Below, one piece after another: positions 1-5,672 of a DNA stretch of 7,167 nt. The first letter of the stretch is position 1, and every line of letters starts with the position of its first letter. The notes beneath the pieces are model-generated. The model did no database searches and was not told the origin of the DNA. It saw only the letters and a list, made by a program, of their open reading frames with translations. Source of the stretch: Hydrogenophaga sp. (GTDB taxonomy: Bacteria; Pseudomonadota; Gammaproteobacteria; Burkholderiales; Burkholderiaceae); contig JALOSH010000149.1 in the NCBI GenBank assembly GCA_025458545.1, forward strand, positions 1 through 7,167, read 5' to 3'. Both the position numbers and the translations under genes were made by a program.

Positions 1-39
1 TGCCAATGGAGCGTGCGCAATGATCAGGATGCCGTTCAT
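1..39 (-). CDS. PTS IIA component, mannose/fructose type (N-terminal 13 codons only)
   Basis: Only the first 13 codons lie in the window, starting from ATG at 39-37 and reading MNGILIIAHAPLA. This matches the N-terminus of the stand-alone EIIA(Man)-like proteins of Betaproteobacteria: a hydrophobic beta strand followed by the phosphorylatable histidine (His9 here) in an AHxPL context. In the family this His accepts phosphate from HPr. In Burkholderiales the gene usually precedes the genes for HPr and enzyme I and has a regulatory role rather than sugar import; those genes would lie to the left, outside the window. The start is 11 bases after the stop of the MFS gene on the same strand, with no obvious Shine-Dalgarno, so translational coupling is likely. 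The identification rests on 13 residues, so another family with a similar first strand cannot be excluded. Confidence 0.6.
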   Translation of the reverse strand, partial: MNGILIIAHAPLA

Positions 40-50
40 GGGCACACAGT

Positions 51-1198
51 TTAGCCCCGCGCCAGCGCGGCCGAGCGGGGGTGACCGCGCATGAAAACCA
101 CATAAGCCCACAAACCACACAGCCCGAACACACCCATGGCCGCACGGAAACTGGCCACAGTGTCCCAGCCCAGGCGGGCAAAACCGTCGATCAGCAGGCC
201 GATCGTCCACTGCATGGTGAACACACCGGCAAAGATGACCAGGTTGTAGGCCGACAGCGCGCGGCCCGCGGCCTGGGCGGGCAAGGCCATGCCCACCGCT
301 GGCTGGGCCAGCGCACCAAAGGTGCTGGTCACACAGAAGGCGGCCCACAGCGGCCAGCCCGCCTGGGGCCCCAGCCAGACGATCAGCGCCAGCAACAACA
401 ACGGCACCAGCATGCCCCGCGCGATCAGGCGCTCGGCGCTCCAGCCCTGGCGCACCAACCTCGGGTTGAAGACGCCCCAGAGCCAGAACGCGAGCAGCAT
501 GCAGACGTTGATGCCGAACAACCCCTGCGCCGCCTGCGCGGGCGAATACCCCGCCACCTGCACCATCCAGGGCCCGGCCCACAGCGTCTGGATCGCGAGC
601 ATGCCGCCGTAGTTGATGAAGCCGATCCACACCATCGCACGATCAGCGCCGCCAGCACCCAGAACAGGCCACGCCAGCCCAGCACCGGCAGCAGCCACTG
701 CACCGGCAACGTGGCGGCCACCATGCCGAGCGAGCCAGTCATCAGCATCCAGGAGTTGGCGCGCAGTTGCAGCTCGGGGCGCAGCCAGCGCCGGTAGCCG
801 GTGAGTGGCGCCATCAGACAGGCGCTCACGCCCATGCCGGTCAGCACCCGCGCGGCCAGCAGGGCGGTGAAACTGGTGGCCAGCGCAAACGCCATGCAAC
901 CCAGCACCGCGACACACAAGAACGCCAGGATCACGCGGCGCGGACCGAACCGGTCGAGCCAGCTGCCCAGCGGCAGCTGCGTGAGCGCAAAGCCCAGAAA
1001 ATAGCCACCCGCGAGCAGACCCAGATCGCTGGCGCTCAAGGCCAGTTCTTCGCTCAGCACGGGCGACAGCGTGGCGGTGACGGCACGCACCAGGGTCGAG
1101 AAAAAGTAGGCCAGTGCGAAGGCCAGGAACACCCCCACCGCCAAACGCGGCGGCAGCCAGCCGTCCACCGCAGGCACGGCCTGCAACGGTGAACCCAT
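51..1198 (-). pseudogene. MFS transporter with internal frameshift and apparently missing central loop
   Basis: Major facilitator superfamily permease, split over two frames. The N-terminal half (ATG at 1198-1196, 187 codons to about 638) contains roughly six hydrophobic segments and the MFS motif A, GSWLDRFGPRR, at residues 78-88. It ends with GWRGLFWVLAALIV, typical of TM6. The C-terminal half lies in another frame from about 635 to the TAA at 53-51 (194 codons) and opens with MVWIGFINYGGMLAIQTLWAG, typical of TM7. Family members normally have a hydrophilic loop of some 30-45 residues between TM6 and TM7; here the two helices nearly abut. A deletion whose length is not a multiple of three explains both the frame change and the missing loop. 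Without repair the N-terminal frame runs on in low-complexity sequence to about 425. The substrate is unknown. Two further in-frame ATGs at 1264 and 1330 lie in the upstream tandem repeat. A collapsed assembly is an alternative to real gene decay. Confidence 0.8.
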
Positions 1199-1330
1199 GG
1201 AAGTGCCTTCGCCCTGCGGGCTGCGGTGCGAGCTGGCTTGGGAGCGGCCCGGCGCTGCGCTCATGGGAGTACCTTCGCCCTGCGGGCTGCGGTGCGAGCT
1301 GGCTTGGGAGCGGCCCGGCGCTGCGCTCAT
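1196..1330 (-). repeat. 66-bp tandem duplication carrying ribosome binding site and start codon
   Basis: Two direct copies, 1196-1261 and 1262-1327, differ at only two of 66 positions; a third copy begins with CAT at 1328-1330. Read on the minus strand each unit begins with ATG and ends with GAAGG seven bases before the next ATG, so each unit supplies a complete translation start for what follows. The unit is exactly 22 codons and stays open in the MFS frame, encoding MSAAPGRSQASSHRSPQGEG plus two residues, twice. The unit also supplies the TGA (1329-1327) that ends the restored lipoprotein frame, overlapping the first ATG as ATGA. The peptide is hydrophilic and low-complexity and is unlikely to be part of a conserved MFS fold. 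It may be a member of a dispersed repeat family, but that cannot be judged from this window. Confidence 0.9.
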
Positions 1331-1835
1331 GGCTGCGACAGGCGCAGACCGGCGAAGAACGCTTCCACCGCTTCGTCGGGCAGCTTCGCGCCGTACACCG
1401 CCGCCTGAAAGACCTGCGTGCCCTGGGCGAAGTAAACCGCCCGGGTCTGGACCGCTTGCCCTTGAGGGTCTTTGCCTTGCGCGCTCACACCCTCTGCGGC
1501 GGCTGGGCCGCCCCCCCGGCGCTCCCATCGGCCGTACCGATGGCCTGCAGACTGGCGCTGCGCCAGGCGGCCAGGGCCACCGGCACCTGCGCCGCGCTGC
1601 CCACGTCAGCCCAGGCCACCGCAAAGCGCAGGCCGCCGGTTTTGCAGCTGTGCATGTGCAGCTCGGTGGGTGTGCCCGCCAGCGGCACCGGTCGGGTGGC
1701 GCTTTCGGGTTTGCAAGGCATGAGCGCTTGCAACGGCGTACCGTCCAGGCGCAGCTCACGCCAATTGAAGGTGGGGCTGCAGGCGCCCAGGGCCAGCAGC
1801 CCGGCCAGGGCGGCGGCGCGGAAAGATTGCGACAA
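1327..1835 (-). pseudogene. small putative lipoprotein of unknown function, frameshifted at a G/C homopolymer
   Basis: I do not recognise a named family. The chosen start is TTG at 1835-1833, preceded by GGAG six bases upstream. It gives a short signal peptide, MSQSFRAAALAGLLALGAC, with a lipobox (LGAC) and Cys19 as the lipidation site, then a probable periplasmic domain containing LRLDGTPLQALMPCKPE and TELHMHSCKTGGLRFAVAW. An alternative ATG start lies at 1871 in the same frame. The frame as written stops at TGA 1487-1485 after 116 codons. Adding one base to the run of seven C at 1511-1517 (G on the coding strand) restores an open frame through GKDPQGQAV, TRAVYFAQGTQVFQAAVYG and DEAVEAFFAGLRLSQP to the TGA at 1329-1327, a 169-residue protein. 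The continuation has sensible composition, so a one-base lesion or sequencing error is likely. The downstream MFS start is probably coupled to this gene. Confidence 0.7.
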
Positions 1836-1892
1836 CGGTGTCTCCGGATGAGCGCGACAGCGTGGCGCCATCGCGGCGGGCACAATGGCCCG

Positions 1893-3170
1893 ATGAACGC
1901 TCTGGATGGTATCCGCATACTCGATTTGTCCCGCGTGCTCGCGGGCCCCTGGTGCACGCAAACGCTCGCCGATCTGGGGGCCGATGTGGTGAAAGTGGAG
2001 CGCCCACCCGGCGCCAGCCACCCCGGTGGCGACGACACGCGCGGCTGGGGTCCGCCGTTCCTGAAAGGGCGCGACGGCGCCGACACCGCCGAGGCCGCCT
2101 ACTACCTGGGCGCGAACCGCAACAAACGCTCCATCACCTGCGACATCGCCACGTCCGACGGCCAGGCGCTGATCCGCGAACTGGCGGCCCAAGCGGATGT
2201 GTTCGTCGAGAACTACAAGGTCGGCGACATGGCCCGCTATGGGCTGGACTTCGACAGCCTGCATGCCATCAATCCCAAGCTGGTCTACTGCTCCATCACC
2301 GGTTTCGGCCAGACGGGGCCCTACAAGGACCGCGCCGGCTACGACTACGCGATCCAGGGCATGGGCGGGCTGATGAGCGTGACCGGCGAGCGCGACGACC
2401 TGCCCGGCGGCGGCCCGCAGAAGGTGGGCGTGGCGGTGGCCGATCTGTTCACCGGCCTGTACGCCACGGTCGCCATCCAGGCCGCGCTGCGCCACGCCGA
2501 GCGCACCGGCGAGGGCCAGCACATCGACATGGCCCTGCTCGACACGCAGGTCGCCATGCTCGCCAACCTGGGCGCCAACTACCTGGTGCGCGGCCGCGAA
2601 GACGGCAAGGTGCCGGGGCGCGCCGGCAACGCACACATCAACATCGTCCCCTACCAGGTGTTCGAAGTGGCGCCAGACGCGCAGGGACAGGCGCAGCACA
2701 TCATCCTGGCGGTGGGCAACGACAGCCAGTTCGCCAAATTCTGCGAAGTGGCGGGACGGCCCGAACTGGCCGCCGACGAACGCTTCGCTCGCAACCAGAA
2801 CCGGGTTCGCCACCGCGCCGTGCTGGTGCCGCTGCTCGAATCCGTCTTCAGGACGCGCAGCAAGACCGACTGGCTGGCGGCGCTCGAAGCCGCCAAGGTG
2901 CCCTGCGGACCGATCAACAACCTGGCCGAAGTGTTCGCCGACCCCCACGTGATCTCCCGAAACATGGTACGCCGCTGGCAGGGCGCACAGGCCCACCCGC
3001 TGGCCGACGCCGTCGATCTCGTGGCCAGCCCCATCAAACTCAGCGCCACCCCGGTGCGCAACGACCTGCCGCCCCCGCTGCTGGGCGAACACACGGCCGA
3101 GGTGCTGGACCACTGGCTGGGTGTGGGCGAGCCCCGCTTGGCGGAACTGCGCGCTCGCGGTATCGTCTGA
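1893..3170 (+). CDS. CaiB/BaiF-family (class III) CoA-transferase
   Basis: A 425-residue enzyme of the formyl-CoA/succinyl-CoA-type CoA-transferase family, which moves CoA from one acyl-CoA to a free carboxylic acid through an aspartyl-CoA intermediate in the cytosol. Diagnostic features: the N-terminal LDGIRILDLSRVLAGPW (residues 4-20), GADVVKVERP (29-38), NRNKRSITCD (75-84), VENYKVGDMARYG (105-117), and TGFGQTGPY (136-144). The RTGEGQHIDMALLDTQ stretch (204-219) contains Asp217, which aligns with the catalytic Asp of formyl-CoA transferase. The late CGPINNLAEVFADPH (338-352) is also typical. Length and all motifs are intact. Bacterial relatives include succinate/glutarate and similar dicarboxylate CoA-transferases; the substrates cannot be fixed from sequence alone. 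The ATG at 1893 was chosen because conservation begins at MNALDG. There is no good Shine-Dalgarno, and a CACAAT -10-like element ends seven bases upstream, so the transcript could be leaderless. Confidence 0.93.
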   Translation: MNALDGIRILDLSRVLAGPWCTQTLADLGADVVKVERPPGASHPGGDDTRGWGPPFLKGRDGADTAEAAYYLGANRNKRSITCDIATSDGQALIRELAAQADVFVENYKVGDMARYGLDFDSLHAINPKLVYCSITGFGQTGPYKDRAGYDYAIQGMGGLMSVTGERDDLPGGGPQKVGVAVADLFTGLYATVAIQAALRHAERTGEGQHIDMALLDTQVAMLANLGANYLVRGREDGKVPGRAGNAHINIVPYQVFEVAPDAQGQAQHIILAVGNDSQFAKFCEVAGRPELAADERFARNQNRVRHRAVLVPLLESVFRTRSKTDWLAALEAAKVPCGPINNLAEVFADPHVISRNMVRRWQGAQAHPLADAVDLVASPIKLSATPVRNDLPPPLLGEHTAEVLDHWLGVGEPRLAELRARGIV

Positions 3171-3174
3171 TATG

Positions 3175-3192
3175 CATCAGCAACGGCTGATG
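3175..3192 (+). other. small hairpin between CoA-transferase and thioredoxin-like gene
   Basis: Perfect 7-bp stem CATCAGC/GCTGATG around a four-base AACG loop, beginning four bases after the CoA-transferase stop and followed only by TTT. It is too weak in stem GC and U tract to be a confident intrinsic terminator. It could be an mRNA 3'-end stabiliser or processing site between two co-transcribed genes 42 bases apart, or chance. Confidence 0.35.
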
Positions 3193-3212
3193 TTTCGCAC
3201 CACAAGGTTCCC

Positions 3213-3647
3213 ATGAGCACCCCCACCGCCGGTAACGCAGGCCCGAACGCCACCGCCCTGCCCAGCCCGACGTCGCTGCGCGGCGCCGCCGTGGCCGCCG
3301 CCGCACGGGGTGAACCGCTGGTGGTGATGACCACGCTGCCGGGCTGCCCCTATTGCGATCTGGTGCGCAACCACCACCTGCTGCCGATGCGCAAAGAGGG
3401 CAAGGTGCAGGCGGTGCAGCTCAATGTGAGCGACCGCACCAGCCACCTGCAAGGCTTTCAGGGCAACACCACCACACCGGCCGAACAGACCACCGCGTGG
3501 AAAGCCCGGTTCGCGCCGACCGTGCTGTTTTTCGGGCCCGACGGGCAGGAGCTGGCCGAGCGCCTGGTGGGTGTGGCTGTACCCGACTTCTACGGCGAAT
3601 ACCTCGACGCGCGCCTCCTCGAAGCCCGTCGCAATCTCAAAAAGTGA
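3213..3647 (+). CDS. thioredoxin-fold protein with CPYC redox motif
   Basis: A 144-residue protein with a thioredoxin-like core. A beta strand, LVVMTTLPG, leads into the CPYC active site (Cys45, Cys48), followed by a helix and the later FAPTVLFFGPDGQ, where the Pro before Thr-Val is the expected cis-proline that lines the active site. It resembles the SoxW/thioredoxin_2 type of disulfide reductases. In that group many members are exported, but here residues 1-33 (MSTPTAGNAGPNATALPSPT onward) are Pro/Ala/Thr-rich with no hydrophobic core, so no signal peptide is evident and the protein may be cytosolic. The ATG at 3213 has AAGG seven bases upstream. It follows the CoA-transferase by 42 bases on the same strand and may share its transcript. 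It converges on the DUF4197 gene, with only 27 bases between the stops. The substrate is unknown. Confidence 0.8.
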   Translation: MSTPTAGNAGPNATALPSPTSLRGAAVAAAARGEPLVVMTTLPGCPYCDLVRNHHLLPMRKEGKVQAVQLNVSDRTSHLQGFQGNTTTPAEQTTAWKARFAPTVLFFGPDGQELAERLVGVAVPDFYGEYLDARLLEARRNLKK

Positions 3648-3674
3648 GCGCCCGCTCTTTGGCCCAGCCCTGGA

Positions 3675-4379
3675 TCACTTCAAGGCACCAAACACCTTCT
3701 TGAGAATGGCGCTGCCGGTGCCCACCGGGTCCTGGCGGATCTTGCGCTCCTCTTCCCCGATGATGGTGTAGAGCCCGTCCAGCGACTTGCCGGTCACGTA
3801 CTGCTGGATGTTGGCATCCTCTTTTTTCACCAGCCCCAGGCCGGCCGCTTTGCCGGCCACCTGGTTGTACTTGGCGGCCAGACCCACTTTCTCGGTTGCC
3901 TTCGTCACCACCGGCAAGAATTTTTCCCCGAGCGGCACCCGGGTTTTTTCGGCGAAGAACTGGGTGACCGAGTTGTCACCACCCTGCAGGATATTCTTCG
4001 CATCGGTCACCGACATGTTCTTGACCGCGCCCACCAGCAAGTCCTTGCCCATGGGGATGGCCGCCTCGGCCGCGCGGTTCATGCTGGTCACCAGTTCGTC
4101 CACCCGCTTGCCCTGCCCCAGCTTGCGCAGCAGCTTGGCGGCGTCTTCCAGATACCCCGGCAACGGTATGCGCACCGTCGGGTTGCCCAGGAAACCGTCG
4201 GGCTTGCCGAGCACCCCGATGGCCGCGAGCGCACCCCTTTCAAGCGCGGTCTTCAAACCGCTGGTGGCGTCTTTGTCGGTCAGGTCGCTGAGCGACAAGG
4301 CCCAGGCTTGCTGCTGGGCGGCCAACACCAGCAGGGCGCTGGTGGCGGCGAGGGACTGGTTAAACTGACGACGCTGCAT
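3675..4379 (-). CDS. DUF4197 domain-containing exported protein
   Basis: A 234-residue protein of the DUF4197 family, whose molecular function is not established. The start at ATG 4379-4377 is supported by AGGAG six bases upstream. The N-terminus MQRRQFNQSLAATSALLVLA is a signal peptide with an RRQF twin-arginine-like motif, a hydrophobic core and a probable AWA cleavage site near residue 28. The mature part starts with LSLSDLTDKDATSGLKTALERGA, the characteristic opening of the family, followed by GFLGNPTVRIPLPGYLE, then a helix-rich middle containing AKNILQGGDNSVTQFF. The C-terminal part is KSLDGLYTIIGEEERKIRQD, ending in ILKKVFGALK. Length and motifs look complete. It is divergent from the TlpA-like gene across 98 bases, which must hold both promoters. 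Confidence 0.9.
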   Translation of the reverse strand: MQRRQFNQSLAATSALLVLAAQQQAWALSLSDLTDKDATSGLKTALERGALAAIGVLGKPDGFLGNPTVRIPLPGYLEDAAKLLRKLGQGKRVDELVTSMNRAAEAAIPMGKDLLVGAVKNMSVTDAKNILQGGDNSVTQFFAEKTRVPLGEKFLPVVTKATEKVGLAAKYNQVAGKAAGLGLVKKEDANIQQYVTGKSLDGLYTIIGEEERKIRQDPVGTGSAILKKVFGALK

Positions 4380-4477
4380 GTTGAACTCCTGTGGGTTTGA
4401 ACCATCGAACCGGCTGGGCTGCGCCACGCTGTGATCCGCATCCGAACCGCCTCCCGGCCAATTTTGTGCACACCACT

Positions 4478-4999
4478 ATGACACACCCCCACCTTCCCGC
4501 CACCCGCCGCCAGCTGGGGACCTGGGTCGCGCTGGCCGTGCTGGCGGCTCCCCTGCTGCTGGCGGGCTGTGGCACACGCGACGCGGCCCCGCCGTCCACC
4601 TTTGTGCTGATCGACGGATCAAAAACCACCACCGCCGACCTGAAGGGGAAAGTGACGCTGGTGAACTTCTGGGCCACCACCTGCGTGTCCTGCGTGAAGG
4701 AGATGCCCATGCTGGCGGACACCTACAAAAAATACAAGGACCAGGGCTATGAAACCCTGGCGGTGGCCATGAGCTACGACCCGCCCAACTGGGTGGTGAA
4801 CTTCGCTCAGAGCCGCCAGCTGCCATTCAAAGTGGCGCTGGACAACACGGGCGAGATTGCCAAGGACTGGGGCGACGTCAAGCTCACGCCCACCACCTAC
4901 CTGGTGGACAAGCAGGGGAATATCGTCAAACGCTTCGTCGGGGAGCCCGACAAAGCGGCGCTGCACCAGCTGATCGAGAAGCTGCTGGCGGCGGGTTGA
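4478..4999 (+). CDS. TlpA-like thioredoxin-family lipoprotein (thiol-disulfide oxidoreductase)
   Basis: A 173-residue TlpA/ResA-type membrane-anchored thioredoxin, probably a periplasmic disulfide reductase; relatives serve cytochrome c maturation or oxidative-stress repair. MTHPHLPATRRQLGTWVALA leads into a hydrophobic stretch and the lipobox LLAGC with Cys31 as lipid anchor; the TRRQL part is twin-arginine-like. The thioredoxin domain has the strand VTLVNFWATTC, the active site CVSC (Cys69, Cys72) in place of the more common CxPC, the helix KEMPMLADTYKKY, and the cis-Pro in LTPTTYLVDKQG. The frame is open further upstream to 4391, but ATG 4478 starts a proper signal peptide and is preferred, although the Shine-Dalgarno is weak. 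The gene ends 17 bases before a strong terminator. The nearby class II cytochrome c makes a link to c-type cytochrome thiol chemistry possible, but this is only suggested by position. Confidence 0.88.
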   Translation: MTHPHLPATRRQLGTWVALAVLAAPLLLAGCGTRDAAPPSTFVLIDGSKTTTADLKGKVTLVNFWATTCVSCVKEMPMLADTYKKYKDQGYETLAVAMSYDPPNWVVNFAQSRQLPFKVALDNTGEIAKDWGDVKLTPTTYLVDKQGNIVKRFVGEPDKAALHQLIEKLLAAG

Positions 5000-5016
5000 C
5001 GTCTGCAGCGCTCAGC

Positions 5017-5045
5017 AAAAGGCCGACCCGCGGGTCGGCCTTTTT
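5017..5045. terminator. bidirectional intrinsic terminator between tlpA-like and cytochrome c' genes
   Basis: A perfect inverted repeat, GGCCGACCCG/CGGGTCGGCC (5021-5040), is flanked by AAAA on the left and TTTTT on the right. It therefore forms a GC-rich hairpin with a U tract on either strand. It lies 17 bases after the TlpA-like stop and 17 bases after the cytochrome c' stop on the opposite strand, ideally placed to end both convergent transcripts. Confidence 0.92.
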
Positions 5046-5062
5046 GTGCAACGCGTCCGTGC

Positions 5063-5515
5063 TTACTCTTTGCGGAAGTCGTCGTGGCAGGCCTTGCAGG
5101 TCTGGCCAGCGGCACCAAAAGCGGTTTTGATGGCGTCCAGGTTGCCGGTCTTCGCGGCCGCCGACAGCTTGGCGATCTCCGCCTGCATCTTGTCGCCGCT
5201 TTCCTTGAACTTGGCCTGCTCGGTCCAGATGGCGGGCAATGCGCGGGTGTCACCTTTGTCGGTGCCCGGGCCAAAGGCGGCCCAAGGCAGTTTGCTCATG
5301 GTTTCGACGATGGCCGCGTTGTCGGCCGCGACCTTGGCGTCGAACGGGATGCGGTTGTTGGCCATGGCACCGATTCGGCCAAAATGGGCGGCCATCACGG
5401 TGAAACTCGCTTTGCGGTATTTGATGGCGTCCTCCGGTTTCTGGAACTGCGCCATGGCCGGGGTGGACAAAATGGCGCTGGCACCAACGAGGGCGGCGAC
5501 GATGACATGCTTCAT
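5063..5515 (-). CDS. cytochrome c' (class II c-type cytochrome)
   Basis: A 150-residue periplasmic haem protein. The start ATG 5515-5513 has AGGAG five bases upstream and opens a Sec signal peptide, MKHVIVAALVGASAILSTPAMA, cleaved before Gln23. The mature protein begins QFQKPEDAIKYRKASF, nearly the same as Alcaligenes cytochrome c'. It keeps the LPWAAFGPGTDKGDTR block and carries the class II signature of a C-terminal haem site, CKACH (140-144), with His144 as proximal ligand and Arg148 four residues on, like the pair His120/Arg124 of the Alcaligenes protein. Family members are four-helix bundles with five-coordinate haem that bind NO and CO and contribute to NO tolerance. Mature residue 16, the distal pocket position (Leu in the Alcaligenes protein), is Phe here. 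The gene is divergent from a cytochrome b561-type gene, a likely electron donor. The exact role is inferred from the family. Confidence 0.93.
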   Translation of the reverse strand: MKHVIVAALVGASAILSTPAMAQFQKPEDAIKYRKASFTVMAAHFGRIGAMANNRIPFDAKVAADNAAIVETMSKLPWAAFGPGTDKGDTRALPAIWTEQAKFKESGDKMQAEIAKLSAAAKTGNLDAIKTAFGAAGQTCKACHDDFRKE

Positions 5516-5534
5516 GTGGGCTCCTGAGCGTGGG

Positions 5535-5557
5535 GTGGTGTCTGACAGCTGTACCAC
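5535..5557. promoter_or_regulatory. imperfect inverted repeat upstream of cytochrome c' gene
   Basis: GTGGT and ACCAC flank the 8-base palindrome ACAGCTGT (5545-5552), with a five-base insertion (GTCTG) in the left arm. It sits 20-42 bases before the cytochrome c' start within the 157-base divergent region (5516-5672). It could be an operator or a 5'-leader hairpin. I see no FNR-type TTGAT-N4-ATCAA box and no convincing -35/-10 pair in this region, so the regulatory role is a guess. Confidence 0.25.
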
Positions 5558-5672
5558 GGACGTGCTACAACCGCCGTCAGTGTAGGGCGTTCCCGTCCAA
5601 TTCGCATCAGAGAATCGTCAGGGTTTGTGTCTATGCGGCACGCCAACATCCCTTCAAGGGCAAGGAGTCATC

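Noticed and set aside
641..917. N-terminal part of the frame that encodes the MFS C-terminal half
   Set aside because: Before about 638 this frame is an out-of-frame reading of the MFS N-terminal half, not a separate protein.
81..1192. Plus-strand open frames opposite the MFS gene
   Set aside because: Rich in Gln, His, Arg and Pro without recognisable domains; the minus-strand frames show clear transmembrane and MFS motifs.
1196..1330. CRISPR-like array
   Set aside because: There are two directly abutting 66-bp copies with no spacers; it is a simple tandem duplication.
1197..1892. Upstream extension of the CoA-transferase frame to 1197
   Set aside because: The extension runs antisense over the lipoprotein and the tandem repeat and is low-complexity; conservation begins at the ATG at 1893.
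1485..3113. 542-codon minus-strand open frame opposite the CoA-transferase
   Set aside because: Antisense shadow caused by high GC at third positions. Only its last part (from 1835 down) is real, as the lipoprotein start.
1838..3190. 450-codon plus-strand open frame over the CoA-transferase
   Set aside because: It is an out-of-frame shadow: the translation is Arg/Gly/Pro-rich with no family pattern, while the overlapping frame gives a complete CoA-transferase.
3646..3660. Hairpin GAGC/GCTC followed by TTT after the thioredoxin-like gene
   Set aside because: A four-base stem and three T are too weak to call a terminator.
4380..4477. Promoters in the divergent DUF4197/TlpA region
   Set aside because: Promoters must exist here, but no -35/-10 pair stands out enough to assign positions.
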